From positions 13,061,637 to 13,125,636 of the forward strand of contig OZ026851.1 of NCBI GenBank assembly GCA_964023205.1: a DNA stretch of 64,000 nucleotides, given 5' to 3'. The stretch comes from Lutraria lutraria (lineage: Eukaryota; Mollusca; Bivalvia; Venerida; Mactridae). The notes under the pieces are model-generated. The model made no database searches, had not been told where the DNA came from, and saw only the letters and a program-made list of their open reading frames with translations. Of this stretch, positions 1 through 9,844 are shown in pieces; within the stretch, counting starts at the first letter, position 1; each line of letters starts with the position of its first letter. The position numbers and the translations under genes were made by a program.

Positions 1-585
1 ACTAGAAGCTTCCTTTTAATTTTATACTAAAATCTAGAGAGGCGCCATGTTTTATACTTCGCCGTTGTATATCATTATAATTCAAAAGGATATTCCCAAA
101 GGTGTTTGTGTCTCTGAGGAATTTTGACACTGTGAAGTGGGTTCTGTCTCAAAATAGAATTTGTGACTTCAGTAAATGACACCAGTTATTTTACAGTAGA
201 TAAATCTCAGTGTTAATTCATTCGGGATAAAAAAGATGAAAAAGTTACATAATTGACTTTATCATCAACCGAAAGCCGTTATTTCCGGAATATTTTGTAC
301 AGTATTACTTCTGTTCGTACATTGTATGTTTCATGTCATGATCAGGTACTGGTATACATATACTCGTATGTAATAATAAAATTTCTTTGAACAGATTCAC
401 CCCGTGTATGGTGCATACGCTATTTTTATTTATACACTCAACCACAAAATAAACACATTGGTTGATATCTTTAATATACACTTAAAACTTATAAAAAATC
501 TGTTTTTCCTTGGTTCGACGACTCACCCATAGCACTAATTATTTTTATTATGATACTTTATTATTACAATATTCATAAACAGAAA
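1..585. other. AT-rich intergenic sequence, nothing recognised
   Basis: No open frame, splice-flanked exon, RNA gene or clear repeat was found here. The composition is AT-rich and similar to the rest of the intergenic DNA in the window. Confidence 0.5.
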
Positions 586-878
586 TGTGCATTAAAAAGG
601 TGACCAGTTGTATGTATGTGTCCATATCTGACTGAATGATATTATGTCTTTATCGAGAAACAAACATGTACATTAAAAAGGTGACCAGTTGTATGTATGT
701 GTCCATATCTGACTGAATGATATTACGTCATTATCGATAAACAAACATGTACATTAAAAAGGTGACCAGTTGTATGTATGTGTCCATATCAGACTGAATG
801 ATATTATGTCATTATCGATAAACAAACATATACATTAAAATGGTGACCAGTTGTATGTATGTGTCCATATCTGACAAT
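586..878. repeat. 81-bp tandem repeat, about 3.6 copies
   Basis: The motif CATTAAAAAGGTGACCAGTT begins at 590, 671 and 752, and with one change at 833, giving an exact 81-bp period. Copies differ by a few substitutions, and the last is cut short after 'gtccatatctgac'. It has no coding potential. Confidence 0.9.
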
Positions 879-1165
879 CATAACTTCTTCACATCATCAA
901 TAAACAAAAAAATAAATTAAACTTCAAGTGATGCTTTGCCAAATATTTGAATTGGAACACATCAGGTACTGTAAACTGTAAACTCGCTTCGATTGATCAC
1001 ACATCATGAGTAAATTTCTATACAATCATACTATCAGTATTTAGGCTTCCCATTCGTTTTTTCTGCTCATATGTTAAGTTTTCAAACCCTTCCTGTAAAC
1101 CAGGCCGCCGATTCTGAAAGCTGAAAACTTTAACATTAATTTGTTTGACTACTAGTAAGACTACA

Positions 1166-1365
1166 NNNNNNNNNNNNNNNNNNNNNNNNNNNNNNNNNNN
1201 NNNNNNNNNNNNNNNNNNNNNNNNNNNNNNNNNNNNNNNNNNNNNNNNNNNNNNNNNNNNNNNNNNNNNNNNNNNNNNNNNNNNNNNNNNNNNNNNNNNN
1301 NNNNNNNNNNNNNNNNNNNNNNNNNNNNNNNNNNNNNNNNNNNNNNNNNNNNNNNNNNNNNNNNN
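1166..1365. other. Assembly gap (200 N)
   Basis: Exactly 200 undetermined bases. The round number suggests a placeholder, so the true distance across it is unknown. Flanking sequence (879-1165 and 1366-1500) holds nothing I recognise. Confidence 0.98.
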
Positions 1366-1501
1366 GACAATTCTACAATCAAGACATGGCCAACAACCTA
1401 AGGTAGATGATAAAATTTATATAATTCTAACAATAATCAAACTCAGTACTTAAATAACGCTTGTTTCCAACTGAATTATAGCTCTATACCAGCGGACCAC
1501 A

Positions 1502-1624
1502 GTTTAATCAGGGGAGACAACTGTGGATATCTTCTGTAGCAGCACTGATCTATGCAAAAAAATGTATATGTATAGATTAGTCCTGCTGCAGATGGTATCC
1601 ACAGTTGTCTCCCCTGATAAAACT
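1502..1624. repeat. Short imperfect inverted repeat (hairpin)
   Basis: The left arm (1502-1553) and right arm (1571-1624) are reverse complements with a few mismatches. The perfect core is the stretch containing ATCAGGGGAGACAACTGTGG. The loop is only about 17 bases. This could be a foldback transposon remnant or a small-RNA hairpin; the sequence alone does not decide. Confidence 0.75.
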
Positions 1625-1640
1625 TACCGTTCCTGTGCAG

Positions 1641-2390
1641 CAGGCAGATAACCTATTTTCCTAGATTCTGTATCAATACTTACATTATTCTATCCCAGCT
1701 GGCAGATAACCCATTTTCCTAGATTCTGTACCAATACTTACCTTATTCTATACCAGCAGGTAGATAACTCATTTTCCTAGATTCTATACCAATACTTACC
1801 TTATTCTATACCAGCAGGTAGATAACCAATTTTCCTAGATTCTGTACCATTACTTACCTTATTCTATACCAGCAGGTAGATAATCCATTTCCCTAGATTC
1901 TGTACCAATACTTACCTTATTCTATACCAGCAGGTAGATAACTCATTTTCCTAGATTCTATACCAATACTTACCTTATTCTATACCAGCAGGTAGATAAC
2001 CCATTTCCCTAGACTTACCTTGTTCTATACCAGCAGGTAGATAACCCATTTCCCTAGATTCTGTACCAATACTTACCTTGGCGGGTAACCTATTTTCCTA
2101 GATTCTGTACCAATTCTTACCTTATTCTATACCAGCAGGTAGATAACCTATTTTCATAGATTCTATGCTAATATTTACCTTATTCTATACCAAAGGGTAG
2201 ATAACCCATTTTCCTTAGATTCTGTACCAATACTTACCTTATTCTATACCTGGTAGATAACCATTCTGTTCAAATACTTACCTTGTTCTATACCAGAGGG
2301 CAGATAACCCATTTTCCTGGATTCTGTTCAAATACTTACCTTGTTCTATACCAGAGGGCAGATAACCTCATTTTCCTATGTCCTATACCA
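1641..2390. repeat. 58-bp tandem repeat, about 13 copies
   Basis: Units run 'gcagataacc..attttcctagattctgtaccaatacttaccttattctatacca', with GCAGATA at 1644 and 1702 (58-bp period). Several copies are internally shortened, and the array decays toward its 3' end. There is no coding potential. Confidence 0.85.
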
Positions 2391-2397
2391 ATACTTG

Positions 2398-2690
2398 CTA
2401 GAACACTTTGATACTTCTACAGTTGTTGCGTATGATCATTCTCAATCCACTGTCCATATCAACAAACCTACTTTGACCTTGACATTGACTCAATTTGGAC
2501 TTAGAATGATTCTGTACTAGAATGAGTAGATTTTACGGAACACCGCTTTCTAGAACACTTGAATACTTACATGTATACAGTTGTTTCTTATGACCATTCT
2601 CAATCCGCCCTTAATTGTCAAACACCCAGCCACTTTGACCTTGTTCAAATGGGCTATTGCTTCACAAGCATATGCGTTTATTGAAAGCAG
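2398..2690. repeat. Diverged two-copy repeat, offset 152 bp
   Basis: The segment starting CTAGAACACTT near 2398 recurs at 2550. Both copies hold 'acagttgtt.c.tatgaccattctcaatcc' and a 'ctttgacctt' block. It is probably an old interspersed repeat related to the 'gaccttgac' repeats elsewhere in the window. Confidence 0.6.
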
Positions 2691-2735
2691 CATCTTGTTT
2701 TCAAATGAAATTTACTTAATATTATTTTTGTGCAG

Positions 2736-2861
2736 ATGGATTTGAGAATACTTGATACAGAGGCAACAACGGTTGTGAAAATTACAGACATTGAATGCTT
2801 CCAGAATGTCAGCAATATCTGTGTAAAAGTGAGAGAGAGCAGGAAAATGACAGCTGTATAA
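2736..2861 (+). CDS. Possible exon, unknown protein (weak)
   Basis: A good acceptor (ATTATTTTTGTGCAG) is followed directly by an open stretch of 41 codons beginning MDLRILDTEATTVVKITDIE and ending in TAA at 2859-2861. A donor-like AAA|GTGAGA inside it, near 2829, would give a shorter exon. The opening pattern (VKITDIxCFQNV, then a basic strand) vaguely recalls the first strands of OB-fold proteins in mollusc genomes, but this is a guess from memory. No partner exon is certain; the nearest candidate is at 4203. It may be a decayed gene fragment. Confidence 0.25.
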   Translation: MDLRILDTEATTVVKITDIECFQNVSNICVKVRESRKMTAV

Positions 2862-2964
2862 AGAGAAATTTTTGGCTGTAATGAACTAGCTATGGTATGT
2901 TTGAGTTTTTATTAAACTATTAAATATTTGACATTCAAAAAATCTGCAACATAGTAGTTTTAAA

Positions 2965-3350
2965 AATTATCATGCCCCCTTTAGGAGAAAAGGAGGTATA
3001 TTGCTTTGCACATGTTGTCCATCTGTCCATATGTAACCAAACCTTGTTTGACCAATAACTAGTTAACGCTTTTGCCTATTCTTTTCAAATTTGGTTGGTG
3101 ATTGGGTATCACATGTAGATCGATGACCCCTATTGATTTTCAGGTCTGTAAATCAAAGGTCAAGGTTACAGGGGTCATCCGTGGTTCACTAACATTTCTT
3201 GTTTAATTTGAGTTATCAAAATCCTTACAGAAAGATGTCTTACAAACACACACAAAATTAATGTCTGATAAACAAACATACAGTTAAACCTGTCTACAAA
3301 GGCCACCCTTGGTTGAGACATAATGTGGCTTTTATTTGGTGGTCAATTTG
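2965..3350. repeat. Mollusc-type interspersed repeat fragments
   Basis: 2965-3200 has the 'caaggttacaggggtcat' and 'accaataactagttaacgc' blocks, which reappear on the opposite strand at 33120-33450. 3287-3350 has the 'cctgtctacaaaggccac' block of a second family, seen again near 53345. Neither has coding potential. Confidence 0.7.
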
Positions 3351-3363
3351 TTCTAAGTAATTA

Positions 3364-3798
3364 ATGACAAACACACACAGTCTAACAAACACACACAGTC
3401 TGACAAACACACACAGTCTGACAAACACACACAGTCTAACAAACACACACAGTCTGACAAACACACACAGTCTAACAAACACACACAGTCTAACAAACAC
3501 ACACAGCCTAACAAACACACCCAGTCTAACAAACACACACAGTCTGACAAACACACTCAGACTGACAAACACACACATTCTGACAAACACACACAGTCTA
3601 ACAAACACACACAGTCTGACAAACACACTCAGTCTGACAAACACACCCAGTCTGACAAACACACACAGTCTGACAAACACACACAGTCTAACAAACACAC
3701 ACAGTCTGACAAACACACCCAGTCTGACAAACATACACAGTCTGACAAACACACACAGTCTGACAAACGCACACAGTCTGACAAACACTCATATTGTA
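3364..3798. repeat. 18-bp minisatellite, about 24 copies
   Basis: The unit is ACAAACACACACAGTCTG with single-base variants (TCTA, ACCC, ACTC). Because 18 is a multiple of three, all frames that avoid a stop stay open on both strands (TNTHSL on plus, CVFVRL-type on minus). The long frames here are therefore a consequence of the repeat and not evidence of protein. Confidence 0.95.
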
Positions 3799-3849
3799 AT
3801 TGATTTTTGTTATCACCATTTCTTGTGTAGTTATGGGACTTGGTCATTT

Positions 3850-4085
3850 TTATATGCCCGTTTAAAAAAAACGGGTCGTATTATGGGAACACCCACACCA
3901 GCCAGCGTCGTCCACAATGGTGCCCGCTCTCTTATTCAAACAGTTTTATTTGGATCCTCACCAAACTTGATGGAAATGTTTATGGCCATGAGACCTCGGG
4001 CAAGTTAGATAGCCATCCCAACCGGCCCAGGCACTTCTGAATTATGGCCCTTGAACCGGGCACTCTTGTTCCTATATGGAATATT
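3850..4085. repeat. Bivalve-type interspersed repeat
   Basis: Begins 'atatgcccgtttaaaaaaaacgggtcgtattatggg' and continues through 'cgtcgtccacaatgg' and 'gacctcgggcaagtt' to 'ttgttcctatatgg'. I recognise this layout as a common dispersed repeat of bivalve genomes. The open frames across it have no family resemblance. Confidence 0.65.
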
Positions 4086-4202
4086 TAGACAATTTTGAAT
4101 ACTTAAAACTTTTGACATTATGTTAGACAAGTTGGTAAAAGATGATAGACAAATTCCATTTGTTGTAGATATCTGCATGAATTATTTTTGTTTGTTTTGT
4201 AG

Positions 4203-4305
4203 GTGGTACAGGATACATCTTGGATTGTATGTAGGAAAGGTTTACTCTGAAATCTGTCAACACAACCCTGGAATGCAAACAACTAAGTTACGTATGGAAA
4301 TGTAA
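4203..4305 (+). CDS. Possible terminal exon, unknown protein (weak)
   Basis: A strong pyrimidine-rich acceptor (TTTTTGTTTGTTTTGTAG, ending at 4202) precedes an open stretch read in phase 1 (WYRIHLGLYVGKVYSEIC and so on) that ends in TAA at 4303-4305. It encodes about 33 residues. I do not recognise the product. It is near the equally uncertain exon at 2736; if both belong to one gene, the 18-bp minisatellite and an interspersed repeat lie in its intron. Confidence 0.22.
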
Positions 4306-4454
4306 CAAACATCAAATTATGTAAGGTTTGACAAATATTTATTTCAAAATTTTAGATTCATATTCTTAAAGTACAAGCAAGTTTTGTATAGAGCTAAAAA
4401 AGATGAATTTGAGTGATAAATTTCCCTTTCATATTACTGAACTATTAATTTGGA

Positions 4455-5410
4455 ATGTCCTTAATGTTTTATATGTGTAGGTATGTATGTAATGTTATAT
4501 ATGTGTAGGTATTTATATAATGTAATATATGTGTAGCTATGTATGCATGTATTGTTATATATGTTTAGCTATGTATGTATGTAATGTCATATATGAGTAG
4601 CTATTTATGTAATGTTATATATATGTGTAGGTATGTATGTAATGTTTCATATGTACTGCTATGTATGTATGTATGTACTGTTATATATGAGTATCTATGT
4701 ATGCATGTAATGTTATATATGTGTAGCTATGTATGTATGTACTGTTATATATGAGTAGCTATGTATGTACTGTTATATGTGTAGCTATGTATGTATGTAC
4801 TGTTATATATGTGTAGCTATGTATGTATGTAATGTTATATATGTGTAGCTATGTATGTAATGATATATATGTGTAGCTATAATGTTATATATGTGTAGCT
4901 ATGTATGTATGTACTGTTATATATGTGTAGCTATGTATGTATGTAATGTTATATATGTGTAGGTATGTATGTAATGATATATATGTGTAGCTATAATGTT
5001 ATATATGTGTAGGTATGTATGTAATGTTATATATGAGTAGCTATGTATGTAATAATTTATATGTGTAGCTATGTATATAATGTTATATATGTGTAGGTAT
5101 GTATGAAATGTTATATATGTGTAACTATAATGTTATATATGTATAGCTATAATGTTATATATGTGTAGCTATGTATGTATGTAGTGTTTTATATGTGTAG
5201 GTATGTATGTATTGTTTTACATGTGTAGGCATGTATGTATGTAATGTTTTCTATATGTGAGTATGCATATAAGTAATGTATCATTATATGTTGGTATGTA
5301 TGTCATGTTTATATATGTAGGTATGTATATGTATGTAGTTTTTTTATTTCTATAATGTTTTATATGTGTAAGTATGTATTCCTTTAATGTGTAACTGTGT
5401 ATGTATGCTA
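4455..5410. repeat. TATGTATG/ATATGTGTAG degenerate tandem array
   Basis: About 0.95 kb of irregular units of the form 'ta(tgta)n-atgttatatatgtgtagctatg', roughly 30-40 bp each with variable TATG runs. It is a mixed microsatellite and minisatellite, and it decays after 5250. No gene is present. Confidence 0.85.
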
Positions 5411-5702
5411 TGATTAATAATATTTATGCCAACCTACAATTTCTTCATCCAAAATTACTGTATCTAATATATGTATATACACATAGGTGGTGCTCTGTTT
5501 GATGATAGATGAAATATAATCAACCCAGTATTGATTGAAATTTTGTCATTTATTTTCAAAACAAAATGACATAGATCTTTATTTGTAACATAAAATAACC
5601 ATACATAAAAACCAATTACTGATATTTCAGAGACATCAACTATGTATATTCGTTTTTTCAATTTTCAATTCTTTTATCATTTGTGAACAAAAATACCACA
5701 TA
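5411..5702. other. AT-rich spacer, nothing recognised
   Basis: No gene, RNA or repeat was found. A minus-strand open frame here has no coding character. Confidence 0.4.
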
Positions 5703-6296
5703 TTGAGCGAGTTCGATTAATAACTATAGTTACAATAGTTCAACTAAACATAGATCAAACCAACCCTAGTCGTGCTCTAGTCTGGTTAGTCTAGCTACTC
5801 TCGTTCAACCAACGATAATACACTAGTTTATCTCGTTCCAAGATGGCAGCTATATGAAAGTTATAAGTAATTAATGACATATTTCATTTGAATACATCGT
5901 ATTTCTTTAATTAATATCATGATGCTGTAAAAGTGCATAAGATCGTTAGATTTAGAGTTATGTAAGCATGTTTTTGACCAACATAATTGAATGTTACCTA
6001 GTTAGGAAGTATTTATCATATGAATTCGCGATTCAACGTAAACATTGCCACTAGTCACTGGAATATTATTCAAGCATCATTCATTTGAATGAACACGAAT
6101 ACATATAGTGTTTTACATCCTGGGTTCAAAAAGTCTTGATATTTGGCTTGGGTCGAAAAGTGTCTGGGTCGAAAAGACTCGCTTCTGTTTTGTTTTACCA
6201 TAGTACGACTAGACTCAGTTCGATTAAGGACATGCGCAGTTTAACTTCCGGAGAGCTACTAAGGTTGTACTATAGTTGTTTATCGAACTAGCTCAA
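5703..6296. mobile_element. 594-bp inverted-repeat (MITE-like) element
   Basis: The left end TTGAGCGAGTTCGATTAATA and the right end (reverse complement of 6264-6296, TTGAGCTAGTTCGATAAACA) form imperfect inverted repeats of about 33 bp. The interior has no open frame, so the element would be non-autonomous. I could not identify a clear target-site duplication, and the superfamily is unresolved. Confidence 0.65.
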
Positions 6297-7012
6297 CAAA
6301 ACTTTTTTGGGGATTGGATTAATTCTTACCAGATATTGCACCTTATTTCTATTTTGTATGATCAAATCATCTATTTCTTGTCAGTCTATCAATCATCATT
6401 ACCAGTCCTGGTTGCTATAAGAGTTATGTAAGTGTGAAGTTATTGTTACTTGAAAATTATCTTAGAATTGAACGCAGCAACTTGTTAGATCAGGTCCTTT
6501 TCTATGACTTCATGTTAAGATTTTATAATAATTACATTGTAGACTACATTTCTACCCATGGTGTTGGATTTTGTTCAGCAAGAAGTATTTGTCATGAGAA
6601 GCGTTACTTAGACAGTATTGTAAGATGATGCTGTTCCTGCAGGAAACAAGCTTTTTCTCAGCTTTATATGTATTGTGTGATTTATACTTCTTTCATATAA
6701 ATAAACTTCTAGTCATGGTTCTTGTTTGTTATTATATTATTTCAAAGATGAACAAGATAAAGAATAATTGAACACAAATTTATTTTCATCAAAAGTCAAG
6801 TATAATGATGATATAATAAGTACATTTTGACAATATAATTCACGAAATAAAAACAGTTTCTATTTCATAAAATTGAAACATCAAACAATAAAAGCAAACT
6901 AAGTACAAAGAATGAATATGAAAAACAATAAACATGAAAAGAAGCATACAGTGAATAACAGAATCAACGAGAGGGAAAAAAAAAAAATTTGCCAACAGAA
7001 ACACGGCAAAAT
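6297..7012. other. Intergenic sequence, no supported gene
   Basis: A 64-codon frame at 6434-6628 has no flanking splice sites or family resemblance that I can see. An ATATAAATAAA string near 6700 resembles a polyadenylation signal but has no gene attached to it. Confidence 0.4.
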
Positions 7013-7479
7013 TTTCATAAGTGCATACACTTTACACAGGGCACCAAATATGTAAGGGTTACCTTATTACAATCTGGAATTACGAGACAGAATTAGATGG
7101 CCGGGTACAAAATGTGTATTATAACGATGATTTAAAAGTTAACTGAAATCACATCAACAATCAGAGAGTACAAAATGGTTACCTTATTACAACAATACAT
7201 TTTAAAAGCATCAGAAAACATTACAAAAAGCAAATACTAGAAAATCAAATTAGTTAAGTTAATCACAAAATGGACGCTTTATGTATTGAATATGTCATTC
7301 TTCATTTTCTTCAATTCTGTAAACATGACAAATTATAGCACTATGTACACAAAGTAGCCTAAACAGAAATGGAGGAAAATTACAATGTGAAAGTTGAGGA
7401 ATGTGTTCAAAATTAAATACATTATTTAGATGAAAGAAATTAAGGTGAGAAATATACATAATTGTTAATTGATAAGATC
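7013..7479. repeat. Left flank copy bordering the giant satellite
   Basis: Contains 'aaatatgtaagggttacctta', 'gagagtacaaaatg' and 'acaatacattttaaaagcatcagaaaacatta', in the same order as the sequence on the far side of the array (24476-24760). The two flanks are diverged copies, with small insertions and deletions. The satellite therefore sits between duplicated borders. Confidence 0.75.
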
Positions 7480-7499
7480 TAGTAAGTCAAGTGTCCAGT

Positions 7500-8560
7500 A
7501 AGTCATGTGTCCAGTTAGTCAAGTGCCCTGTGAATAAAGTATTCAGTTAGTCAAGTGTCCAGTAAATAAAGTATCCAGTTAGTCACGTGTCCAATAAATA
7601 AAGTATCAAGTTTCTCAAGCGTCCAGTAAATTATGTATCCAGTAAATAAAGTATCCAGTTTCTCAAGCGTACAGTAAATTATGTATCCAGTAAATAAAGT
7701 ATCCAGTTTCTCAAGCGTACAGTAAATTATGTATCCAGTAAATAAAGTATCAAGTTTCTCAAGCGTACAGTAAATTATGTATCCAGTAAATAAAGTATCA
7801 AGTTAGTCAAGTGTCCTGTAAATAAAGTATCCAGTTTGTCAAGTGTCCAGTTAGTCAAGTTTCCAGTTAGTCAAGTGTCCAGTAAATAAAGTATCCAGTT
7901 TGTCAAGTGTCCAGTTAGTCAAGTGTCCAGTAAATAAAGTATCCAGTTTGTCAAGTGTCCAGTTAGTCAAGTGTCTAGTAAATAAAGTATCGAGTTAGTC
8001 AAGTGTCCAGTTTGTCAAGTGTCCAGTTTGTCAAGTGTCCAGTTAGTCAAGTGTCCAGTAAATAAAGTATCCAGTTAGTCACGTGTCCAATAAATAAAGT
8101 ATCAAGTTTCTCAAGCGTCCAGTAAATTATGTATCCAGTAAATAAAGTATCCAGTTTCTCAAGCGTACAGTAAATTATGTATCCAGTAAATAAAGTATCC
8201 AGTTTCTCAAGCGTACAGTAAATTATGTATCCAGTAAATAAAGTATCAAGTTTCTCAAGCGTACAGTAAATTATGTATCCAGTAAATAAAGTATCAAGTT
8301 AGTCAAGTGTCCTGTAAATAAAGTATCCAGTTTGTCAAGTGTCCAGTTAGTCAAGTTTCCAGTTAGTCAAGTGTCCAGTAAATAAAGTATCCAGTTTGTC
8401 AAGTGTCCAGTTTGTCAAGTGTCCAGTTAGTCAAGTGTCCAGTAAATAAAGTATCCAGTTTGTCAAGTGTCCAGTTAGTCAAGTGTCTAGTAAATAAAGT
8501 ATCGAGTTAGTCAAGTGTCCAGTTTGTCAAGTGTCCAGTTTGTCAAGTGTCCAGTTAGTC
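7500..8560. repeat. About 496-bp higher-order duplication inside the satellite
   Basis: AGTCACGTGTCCAATAAATA lies at 7581 and again at 8077, an offset of 496 bp. Downstream, the rare variant 'tatcgagttag' (7989 and 8501) has an offset of 512, showing that the second copy gained one 16-bp unit. This is typical of unequal exchange between satellite units. Confidence 0.85.
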
Positions 8561-9200
8561 AAGTGTCCAGTAAATAAAGTATCCAGTTTGTCAAGTGTCC
8601 AGTAAATAAAGTATCCAGTTAGTCAAGTGTCCAGTTAGTCAAGTGTCCAGTTTGTCAAGTGTCCAGTTAGTCAAGTGTCCAGTTTGTCAAGTGTCCAGTT
8701 AGTCAAGTGTCCAGTAAATAAAGTATCCAGTTAGTCAAGTGTCCAGTAAATAAAGTATCCAGTTAGTCAAGTGTCCAGTAAATAAAGTGTCCAGTTTGTC
8801 AAGTGTCCAGTTAGTCAAGTGTCCAGTTTGTCAAGTGTCCAGTTAGTCAAGTGTCCAGTAAATAAAGTATCCAGTTAGTCAAGTGTCCAGTTTGTCAAGT
8901 GTCCAGTTAGTCAAGTGTCCAGTTTGTCAAGTGTCCAGTTAGTCAAGTGTCCAGTAAATAAATTATCCAGTTTGTCAAGTGTCCAGTAAATAAAGTATCC
9001 AGTTTGTCAAGTGTCCTGTAAATAAAGTATCCAGTTTGTCAAGTGTCCAGTTATAGTCAAGTATCCAGTTAGTCAAGTGTCCAGTAAATATAGAATCAAG
9101 TCCTGTTAGTCAAGTATCCTGTTACTCTAGTGTCCAATAAATAAAGCATCAAGTTAGTCAAAGGTCCTGTAAATAAAGGATCCAGTTAGTCAAGTGTCCA

Positions 9201-9844
9201 TTAAAGACGTTTTCAGTAGTTCGCTACATTTTTCACAAAAACATATAGGAAAAATTAAAACTGATCAATGAAATTTTTTAAAACTTTGCATAATCATAAC
9301 ATATCATAACAAAAACATTTTAACCGAAAAAAATTGGTGGGTCACTGATCTCGTTTTTTTTTCGTCATTTTTCAAGGCAATTAACTCATACATAAATCTC
9401 AAATACCATGGTTTTACTTTTGCTTAATGTTTTTCATTTTATTTTTGGTCTAAAAACAAAATTTCATGCATTTATATTGTCTTTTCTCAGTTGTAAAGAA
9501 AATTGGTGTTGGTTTAGGTAAAGGGAATTTTTTTTTTTAAAAAAACTCATAATAATTCATGAAATATTTCACGATGACAAGAAAGGAAGTCGGCTTCATA
9601 AAATGGAAATAGATAAGGCCTTCCTTTCCATTATGGTGAATTATCTGCCCATGAAATGACCTAAAATAAGCAAAAAAATCCAAATTCAAGGGCAGATATC
9701 TCAAAAACGATTTTCTTTTTGCTTAAAATGTTTCTGTTTTCATATGCTACGACCATGCAAAATTTTAAAAAATGCATTGATCAGTTTTAATTTTTCCTAT
9801 ATGTCTATGTGAAAAATGTAGCGAACTACCGAAAACGTCTTTAA
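9201..9844. mobile_element. TTAA-flanked inverted-repeat element inserted in the satellite
   Basis: The body at 9205-9840 (636 bp) starts AGACGTTTTCAGTAGTTCGC and ends in the reverse complement with few changes; the inverted repeats extend about 66 bp. It is flanked on both sides by TTAA (9201-9204 and 9841-9844), the target duplication typical of piggyBac-like elements. The interior has no transposase frame, so it is non-autonomous. Related interior fragments occur at 36280-36440 and 52230-52700, so it belongs to a family. Confidence 0.85.

Noticed and set aside
1145..1453. Frames running through the N gap
   Set aside because: Open only because undetermined bases are not read as stops.
3294..4008. 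Long frames on both strands with six-residue repeats (TNTHSL and CVFVRL types)
   Set aside because: They result from an 18-bp minisatellite whose period is a multiple of three; open frames on both strands over the same DNA argue against coding.
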